From DALYLB01 sp046154695 (lineage in GTDB: Bacteria > Acidobacteriota > Blastocatellia > RBC074): a stretch of 14,981 nt of DNA. Shown piece after piece: positions 7,356 through 14,981 of this stretch. The position numbers were made by a program, and so were the translations under genes. The notes under the pieces were generated by a model, which searched no databases, had not been told where the DNA came from, and was given only the letters and a program-made list of their open reading frames with translations. Every line of letters starts with the position of its first letter. The stretch's first letter is position 1. Location of the stretch: contig JBJXFI010000148.1 of assembly GCA_046154695.1 (NCBI GenBank), positions 1 to 14,981 of the forward strand. Direction: 5' to 3'.

Positions 7356-8031
7356 GATTCTGATCCGGGCCGAGCGCCTGTCCAGGGCCTATGCCGGGAA
7401 TGCGGGCGAGGTCGTCGTCTTTCGGGATCTCGACCTGGCGGTCGCGCGCGGAGAGATGGTCGCGGTTATCGGCGCTTCGGGCGCCGGGAAATCGACGCTG
7501 CTCCACCTGCTTGGCGGACTCGATCCGCCGACATCCGGGAGCATTAAAATCGGCGAGTTTGACATCACAAAAAACGCTGAGCTAGACTTGGCCCGCTTTC
7601 GCAACCGGCACGTAGGATTCGTCTTTCAGTTTCATCATCTACTTCCAGAGTTCTCCGCGATCGAGAACGTGATGATGCCGCTTCTGATTGGCGGCGTCGA
7701 GAAGCGCGGCGCGCGCTCCCGCGCCGGGGCTCTTTTAATTCGCGTCGGCCTCGGAACCCGCTTCGATCACCGGCCGGGGGAACTCTCGGGGGGCGAGCAG
7801 CAGCGCGTCGCATTGGCGCGGGCGCTCGCGCGAAGCCCGGATCTCCTTCTGGCCGATGAGCCGACAGGAAATCTGGACGAACGCACGGGAAGCGAGGTCC
7901 ACCTGCTCATCCGGCAGTTGCAGCGGGAGGACGGGCTGACGGCGATTATCGCCACCCATAATGAGCGCATCGCCGAGAACTGCGACCGCGTTCTGCGGCT
8001 GCAGAACGGCGCACTGATGTTGGTATCGTAA
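7345..8031 (+). CDS. lolD: LolD-like ABC transporter ATP-binding protein
   Basis: The 228-residue ATPase has every ABC motif: Walker A GASGAGKST (43-51), Q-loop Gln95, signature LSGGEQQ (147-153), Walker B LLLADEP (167-173) with Glu172, and switch His205 in ATHN. The stretch HHLLPEFSAIENVMMPLLIG (97-116) is characteristic of LolD, the ATPase of the LolCDE complex that releases lipoproteins from the inner membrane; FtsE and MacB domains differ there. The ATG at 7345 is preceded by GGAG with 7-base spacing and lies within the upstream gene; in-frame TTG codons at 7327-7330 are less likely. No LolC/LolE permease is in the window, so the partner is either encoded elsewhere or is something other than LolCE. 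The symbol reflects sequence type, not proven function. Confidence 0.88.
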   Translation: MGSEILIRAERLSRAYAGNAGEVVVFRDLDLAVARGEMVAVIGASGAGKSTLLHLLGGLDPPTSGSIKIGEFDITKNAELDLARFRNRHVGFVFQFHHLLPEFSAIENVMMPLLIGGVEKRGARSRAGALLIRVGLGTRFDHRPGELSGGEQQRVALARALARSPDLLLADEPTGNLDERTGSEVHLLIRQLQREDGLTAIIATHNERIAENCDRVLRLQNGALMLVS

Positions 8032-8198
8032 TCCCGAATGAGGGAAGGAGAGGACAAACGGCAAAAATCAACGGGCGAAAATGCCGGCGCGCTTCGTCGA
8101 TGACAAAGCCCGCCCGGTTCCTCCGCCCGGGTGATCTCCGCGTTTTCCTTCGCCCCCTCGTCTGAATGTTGGCTGATCTGAATTCGTAGTGAGCCTGG
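8032..8198. other. Intergenic region between lolD and clpC
   Basis: This gap of 167 bases holds a GC-rich hairpin (8111-8133) and a repeat of TCTGAAT at 8161-8167 and 8177-8183. I see no clear sigma-70 promoter and no CtsR-type heptad repeat (GGTCAAA) of the sort that controls clpC in Firmicutes. A 21-codon reading frame from ATG 8038 has no Shine-Dalgarno and is not called. Confidence 0.5.
8111..8133 (+). terminator. GC-rich hairpin after lolD, possible weak terminator
   Basis: CGCCCGG (8111-8117) pairs with CCGGGTG (8127-8133), seven pairs including one G-U, around a 9-base loop. The nearest T-run (TTTT, 8143-8146) is 10 bases downstream, too far for a standard intrinsic terminator. It may only be a structured region between two transcription units. 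Confidence 0.3.
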
Positions 8199-10658
8199 AT
8201 GTTCGAACGATATACCGAAAAAGCACGCCGCGTCATCTTCTTCGCGCGTTATGAAGCCAGTCAGTTCGGCGCATCGCAGATCGAGGCCGAGCATATTCTG
8301 CTGGGGCTGATACGCGAGGATAAGAATCTCACGCACCGGTTCTTCCATCGCACGCATGCGAATGTCGAATCCATTCGCAAGGAGATCGAAGGGCGCGTGG
8401 TGTGGCGGGATCGAATTCCGCAGCAGATCGACCTTCCGCTATCGGGGGAGGCCAAACGGGTGCTCGCCTATGCGGCGGAGGAGTCGGAGCGGCTCGGCAA
8501 CCGCCATATCGGGACCGAGCATCTGCTGCTCGGCCTGCTGCGCGAGGAGAATTCGGTCGCCGCGGAGATCCTGTATGAGCGCGGCCTGCGGCTCTCCGAT
8601 ATCCGGCAGGATCTGATGCGCCAGGTCAATCTGGAGCGCAACGCGCACGCCCGCAAGGAGACGCCGCACCTGTTCGAGTTCAGCCGGGACCTGACCGCCG
8701 CCGCGCTCGAAGGGACGCTCGACCCGCTGGTCGGCCGGGACGAGGAGATCGACCGCGTCATCCAGATCCTCTGCCGGCGGACGAAGAACAATCCGGTCCT
8801 CATCGGGGAGCCCGGCGTGGGCAAGACGGCGATCGTCGAAGGGCTCGCGCAGCGCATCGTCAATTGCGAGGTCCCCTCCTATCTGATCGACAAGCGCGTC
8901 CTGTCGCTCGACCTGAGCCTGATCGTCGCGGGGACGAAATATCGCGGCCAGTTCGAGGAGCGCATGAAAACAATCATGCGCGAGCTGATCGAGAATCCGC
9001 AGTACATCATCTTCATCGACGAGATCCACACCCTGATCGGCGCGGGCTCGGCCGAGGGCTCGCTCGACGCCGCCAACATCCTGAAACCGGCGCTCTCGCG
9101 CGGAGAGATTCAGTGCGTCGGCGCCACCACGCCGGCCGAATACCGCAAGTCGATCGAGCGCGACCGCAGCCTGGAGCGCCGCTTCCAGTCCGTCAAGGTT
9201 TCGGCCCCGAACGAGGCCGAGGCGATCCTGGTTCTGGAAGGGATCAAGGACCGGTATGAGTCCTACCACAACGTGCGCTATACCCAGGAGGCCATCGAGG
9301 CCGCCGTGCACCAGTCGAGCCGCTATCTGCCCGACCGGTTTCTGCCCGACAAGGCGATCGACGTGATCGATGAGGCCGGCGCCCTGGTCAAGCTCCGGGT
9401 TCAGCGCGAGAGCGGCTATGTTCCCGCCCCGCCCCGCTGGCAGCAGCAGAAAGAGGCGCGGACCGAATACCGGACCGAGACCCGGGAGTTCGGCTACCGC
9501 GGCGAATATCGGGATCGCGATCGGGTCTATTCCAACTCCCGCCGCCCGCCCCAATATTACGAGCCGCCCGATTTCGAGAATGTCGCCGCCGTCGTCGAAC
9601 GGCGCGATATCGAGGATGTCATCGCCCGCTGGACCGGAATCCCGGTCGCCGCGCTCCACGAGGAGGAGATGACCCGGCTGATGCGCATCGAGGAGGATCT
9701 GCGCAAGCGGATCGTCAATCAGGAGGTCGCCATTTCGGCCCTGGCCCGCGCCATTCGACGCTCCCGCGCCGGCATCCGCAGCCCGAATCGGCCCGTGGGA
9801 TCCTTCCTCTTTCTGGGGCCGACCGGCGTCGGAAAGACCGAGGTCGCCCGGTCGCTCGCCGAATTTCTCTTCGGCTCCGAGCGCGCCATGATCCGGTTCG
9901 ATATGTCCGAGTTCATGGAAAAGCACGCCGTCTCCAAGCTGATCGGCTCTCCGCCCGGCTATGTCGGCCACGAGGAAGGCGGACAATTGACCGAGCGCAT
10001 CCGCCGAAGCCCGTACTCGGTCCTCCTTCTCGACGAGATCGAAAAGGCGCATCCGGACATCTTTAATATTCTGCTGCAGGTCTTCGAGGACGGCGTCCTG
10101 ACCGACGCGCTCGGAAACACCGTCGATTTCAAGAACGTCATCATCATCATGACGTCCAATATCGGGGCGCGATTCCTCAACAAGAGCGCGAATCTCGGCT
10201 TCCAATCCTCCCGCAAGGAGGATCTCGCGAAGACCGAGGGCCGGGCCATGGTCGCCGTTCGGGAAACCTTCAATCCCGAATTCATCAACCGCCTGGACGA
10301 GATTATTCTCTTCGACGGCCTCGCGGACGCGGATCTGCTCAAGATCGTCGACCTGCTCGTCGGGCAGATGAATTTCACCCTCCGCCACAAAAAGCTCGAA
10401 GTGCGGCTTTCACGCGAGGCCAGACAATGGATCGTCGATCAGACCTGCTCCGACCGGACCTATGGCGCACGCCCCCTGCGGCGCGCCATCCAGCGATACA
10501 TCGAGGATCCGCTCTCGGATGCCCTGATTCAGGGGCTCGTCGCGGATGCGGCCGTGGTCGAGATCTTTCTGCTTCGCGACCCGGAAGGCGATCGGCTGGA
10601 CTATCGCCCCCTGCTCTCGGACCCCGTGGCCGACGAGGAGGCGCTTCTGGTCGGGTAA
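8199..10658 (+). CDS. clpC: ClpC-type AAA+ protein unfoldase with atypical middle region
   Basis: At 819 residues this is a class I Hsp100 ATPase that unfolds proteins, normally for the ClpP protease. A double Clp-N domain (residues 1-~145) opens with MFERYTEKARRVIFFARYEA, the standard ClpC start. AAA-1 has Walker A GEPGVGKTA (203-211), Walker B FIDEIH (272-277) and a likely Arg finger in LERRF (325-329). AAA-2 has GPTGVGKTE (540-548), LLLDEIEKAH (609-618) and FNPEFINRLDE (691-701). The segment between, ~404-457, should be the UVR/coiled-coil middle domain but is a Tyr/Arg-rich linker (7 Tyr, 10 Arg) with no heptads. The C-terminal half otherwise tracks ClpC closely. The start has only a weak GAG upstream; the conserved N-terminus fixes it. 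Its neighbours are envelope genes; no mcsA, mcsB or ctsR is present. Confidence 0.93.
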   Translation: MFERYTEKARRVIFFARYEASQFGASQIEAEHILLGLIREDKNLTHRFFHRTHANVESIRKEIEGRVVWRDRIPQQIDLPLSGEAKRVLAYAAEESERLGNRHIGTEHLLLGLLREENSVAAEILYERGLRLSDIRQDLMRQVNLERNAHARKETPHLFEFSRDLTAAALEGTLDPLVGRDEEIDRVIQILCRRTKNNPVLIGEPGVGKTAIVEGLAQRIVNCEVPSYLIDKRVLSLDLSLIVAGTKYRGQFEERMKTIMRELIENPQYIIFIDEIHTLIGAGSAEGSLDAANILKPALSRGEIQCVGATTPAEYRKSIERDRSLERRFQSVKVSAPNEAEAILVLEGIKDRYESYHNVRYTQEAIEAAVHQSSRYLPDRFLPDKAIDVIDEAGALVKLRVQRESGYVPAPPRWQQQKEARTEYRTETREFGYRGEYRDRDRVYSNSRRPPQYYEPPDFENVAAVVERRDIEDVIARWTGIPVAALHEEEMTRLMRIEEDLRKRIVNQEVAISALARAIRRSRAGIRSPNRPVGSFLFLGPTGVGKTEVARSLAEFLFGSERAMIRFDMSEFMEKHAVSKLIGSPPGYVGHEEGGQLTERIRRSPYSVLLLDEIEKAHPDIFNILLQVFEDGVLTDALGNTVDFKNVIIIMTSNIGARFLNKSANLGFQSSRKEDLAKTEGRAMVAVRETFNPEFINRLDEIILFDGLADADLLKIVDLLVGQMNFTLRHKKLEVRLSREARQWIVDQTCSDRTYGARPLRRAIQRYIEDPLSDALIQGLVADAAVVEIFLLRDPEGDRLDYRPLLSDPVADEEALLVG

Positions 10659-10717
10659 ATAATTCCCGCGGGAGCGGCCTAATCTTCCCCTCGGCTTTTG
10701 CTCCGGCGAAAAATCTG

Positions 10718-10723
10718 TATAAT
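10718..10723 (+). promoter_or_regulatory. Perfect -10 hexamer, candidate bamA promoter P1
   Basis: TATAAT matches the sigma-70 -10 consensus exactly and follows an A-rich stretch (GAAAAATC). The -35 region is poor; TTTGCT at 10697-10702 is the closest and its spacer is 15 bases. The predicted start, near 10730, falls on the first base of the hairpin that follows. Confidence 0.4.
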
Positions 10724-10730
10724 CCGCTAA

Positions 10731-10759
10731 AGCCGGGTGTGACTGTTCAACACCCGGCT
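10731..10759 (+). terminator. Perfect 10-bp stem-loop, likely clpC terminator
   Basis: AGCCGGGTGT (10731-10740) pairs perfectly with ACACCCGGCT (10750-10759) around the 9-base loop GACTGTTCA. CTTT follows, a short T-run for an intrinsic terminator, and AA precedes. It lies 73 bases after the clpC stop, the right place to separate clpC from bamA. It could instead, or also, be a 5' hairpin protecting transcripts from P1. Confidence 0.6.
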
Positions 10760-10763
10760 CTTT

Positions 10764-10776
10764 GCGTATAATACGC
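10764..10776 (+). promoter_or_regulatory. Candidate bamA promoter P2 with palindromic -10
   Basis: A perfect TATAAT (10767-10772) sits in GCGTATAATACGC, whose 6-base arms are inverted about a central A. A 17-base spacer upstream leads to TGTTCA (10744-10749), a weak -35 lying in the loop of the preceding hairpin. The start would be near 10779, just beyond the terminator, giving a ~168-base leader. Confidence 0.45.
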
Positions 10777-10946
10777 GGTCTTAAATTTAGCACTGCAATC
10801 TTGGCAATGTAATCCGTTCATGGAGTTGCGACGATCGGGGATCGGCCGCTCATCCCTCCCGATAAGGTGTCGCGGTCCGGCAGCATCCGTGTGCGTGTCC
10901 GGAGCAACTTCCGAACCCAAAACATTGTTCAACGGGAGAGTTTTTC

Positions 10947-13919
<2,973 letters not shown>

Positions 13920-13949
13920 AACGACAAACGATTGGAGATTTTGCAGATA

Positions 13950-14531
13950 ATGAAAACCAGGATATCACTGACACTCGCTGTGATGCTGTTTGCCGTCTCG
14001 GGCGTATGGGCGCAATCGGCCGCGCCCGCTTCCGGCGGGCAGGTCCCGAAAATGAAGGTCGCGATTGTGGATGTCCTCGCCTTTCGCGAGGGTATCCTCG
14101 AACTCCGCGTAAAGTACGAGAAGCTGCAGACCGAATTTCAGGCGCGCTATCGTGAGCTCGAAGCCATGCAGAGCAAGGTTCAGTCCCAGGAGAAGGTGCT
14201 GAACGAGAACAAGACGCTGACGCCGCAGCAGGCCCAGAAGCTCACCGATGAATATGAGCAGATGAAGCGCGAGTACAACCGGCTGCTCGAGGATTCGCAG
14301 TCGACCGCGCAGAAGCGCGAGCGGGAAGAGACCGAGGCGAGCTACGATAAACTCAGCAAGTTCATGGACCAGTACTGCGTGAAGAACAAGATCACGCACG
14401 TCTTCGACGCGCAGCGCCTGCGCGAGTCGCAGATCGTGGTCTATGCGGCGGCCGTCGCCAACATCACCGACGATTTCATTAAAGAGTATAACAAGGCCAA
14501 TCCTGCGCCGGCCGCAACGGCCAAGCAGTGA
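13950..14531 (+). CDS. Skp/OmpH-family periplasmic chaperone (first copy)
   Basis: This 193-residue protein has a clear signal peptide (MKTRISLTLAVMLFAVSGVWA, cut before Gln22), then a short spacer and the OmpH opening KVAIVDVLAFREGI (36-49). Residues ~50-135 are a long charged coiled coil, and the chain ends with VFDAQRLRESQIVVYA (151-166), like the Skp C-terminal strand that closes the trimer body. Skp binds unfolded outer-membrane proteins in the periplasm and hands them to BamA, encoded 30 bases upstream. The ATG at 13950 gives the best signal peptide, but its GGAG (13934-13937) is 12 bases away; in-frame TTG at 13941 is an alternative. The Ala/Pro-rich tail (183-193) is probably disordered. 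It has one Cys (143). Confidence 0.88.
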   Translation: MKTRISLTLAVMLFAVSGVWAQSAAPASGGQVPKMKVAIVDVLAFREGILELRVKYEKLQTEFQARYRELEAMQSKVQSQEKVLNENKTLTPQQAQKLTDEYEQMKREYNRLLEDSQSTAQKREREETEASYDKLSKFMDQYCVKNKITHVFDAQRLRESQIVVYAAAVANITDDFIKEYNKANPAPAATAKQ

Positions 14532-14565
14532 GGTCCGCAATTCTATATTTCCGATAAGGAGTCAA

Positions 14566-14981
14566 ATGATGAAGAAGACGATTCTTGGATTGATGATGAT
14601 TTGCGCGCTCGCCGCGATTGCGATGGGCCAGACGCCAACGCCGCCCGCGCGCCAGACGGCGGCCGCCAATGTGCCCGCCGCGGCCGCCGGCGGGGGAACC
14701 GGCGCCGAAGGCAAGGTTGCCTATATCAACACCGGCGCCTTTCGGCAGGGGATCGGCGAGCTGAAGGTCCGGCTCGATGCGCTGAACTCCGAATTCGATC
14801 CGAAGCGGAAAGAGATTCAGAGCCTTGAAGAGGAGCTCAACAATCTCAAGAACAAGATCCAGACGCAGGGGCCGACGGTGAGCGTCCAGGTCCGCACGCA
14901 GTGGACCGAGGAGTTCACCGAGAAGGAGAAGACCTACAAGCGCAAGGCTGAAGATTACGATCAGATTGGGCAGCGTCGTCT
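14566..14981 (+). CDS. Skp/OmpH-family periplasmic chaperone (second copy, truncated by window edge)
   Basis: From ATG 14566 the frame stays open for 138 codons to the window edge. MMKKTILGLMMICALAAIAMG is a signal peptide, followed by a Pro/Ala/Gly-rich linker (~22-47) and then KVAYINTGAFRQGIGELKVR, which parallels KVAIVDVLAFREGILELRVK in the upstream copy. A charged coiled coil begins after it. AAGGAG (14556-14561) is 4 bases from the first ATG and 7 from the second (14569), so the second may be used. It lies 34 bases after the first copy, clearly in the same operon. Its longer disordered linker and different coil sequence suggest diverged roles. The C-terminal part is not visible. Confidence 0.87.
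   Translation, partial: MMKKTILGLMMICALAAIAMGQTPTPPARQTAAANVPAAAAGGGTGAEGKVAYINTGAFRQGIGELKVRLDALNSEFDPKRKEIQSLEEELNNLKNKIQTQGPTVSVQVRTQWTEEFTEKEKTYKRKAEDYDQIGQRR

Larger units (their letters stand above)
10659..10946. promoter_or_regulatory. Regulatory intergenic region upstream of bamA
   Basis: These 288 bases hold no gene. From left to right they contain an AT-richer stretch after the clpC stop, a perfect TATAAT at 10718, a 10-bp hairpin at 10731-10759, a second perfect TATAAT at 10767 set in a short palindrome, and a leader of ~170 bases. In the leader, GGGAT (10838-10842) can pair with ATCCC (10852-10856), or alternatively ATCGGG (10834-10839) with CCCGAT (10858-10863). The two pairings exclude each other. 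A Shine-Dalgarno, GGGAGAG (10934-10940), ends the region. Confidence 0.6.

Noticed and set aside
8038..8103. Small reading frame of 21 codons between lolD and clpC
   Set aside because: No Shine-Dalgarno, very short, composition unlike a small membrane or toxin peptide; likely chance.
8134..8198. Heat-shock type control (CtsR repeats or a sigma-32 promoter) upstream of clpC
   Set aside because: I looked for GGTCAAA heptads and a CTTGAA/CCCCAT pair; only a CCCCCT-like fragment is present without a matching -35.
8439..10388. Antisense open frame of 649 codons opposite clpC
   Set aside because: Same codon-bias shadow; no recognisable motif, and the + strand gene is certain.

Overview
The window is a GC-rich stretch (roughly 60-65% G+C by eye) of a bacterial chromosome, densely packed with genes that nearly all lie on the + strand. 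The organism has an outer membrane: there is a BamA, two Skp/OmpH-like chaperones and a LolD-type ATPase. A DUF3662-FHA protein beside a class B penicillin-binding protein, a ClpC rather than ClpA, and tandem OmpH genes behind bamA together suggest an Acidobacteriota-like diderm. That taxonomic call is inference and no ribosomal marker is present.

Layout. 1-211 (-): start of an exported cupin-like protein, running off the left edge. 212-365: divergent intergenic region with candidate promoters and an inverted repeat. 366-3797 (+): a TrmH/SpoU rRNA methyltransferase, a DUF3662-FHA protein overlapping it by 4 bp, and a class B PBP transpeptidase. 3948-5597: an S41 carboxy-terminal processing protease with its own candidate promoter and a strong SD. 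5628-7355: a single-span membrane-anchored protein resembling DUF3352, overlapping a LolD-like ABC ATPase (7345-8031) by 11 bp. 8199-10658: ClpC. 10659-10946: a regulatory gap with two perfect TATAAT hexamers and a 10-bp GC-rich hairpin. 10947-end: bamA, ompH and a second ompH that runs off the right edge.

How the genes fit together. Most of the window serves the cell envelope: peptidoglycan cross-linking and its likely FHA adaptor, periplasmic proteolysis, lipoprotein release or a related ABC function, and outer-membrane protein assembly with its periplasmic chaperones. ClpC is the cytosolic quality-control element placed among them.

The points most worth a second look are: a ClpC whose regulatory coiled-coil middle domain is replaced by a short Tyr/Arg-rich linker; a LolD-like ATPase with no permease nearby, translationally coupled instead to a duplicated-module periplasmic protein; the hairpin/double-promoter arrangement before bamA; and a 990-residue BamA with enlarged surface loops carrying a Cys pair. 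I saw no mobile element, CRISPR array, tRNA or rRNA. I did not find a convincing wholly new system; the oddities are variations on known envelope machinery.
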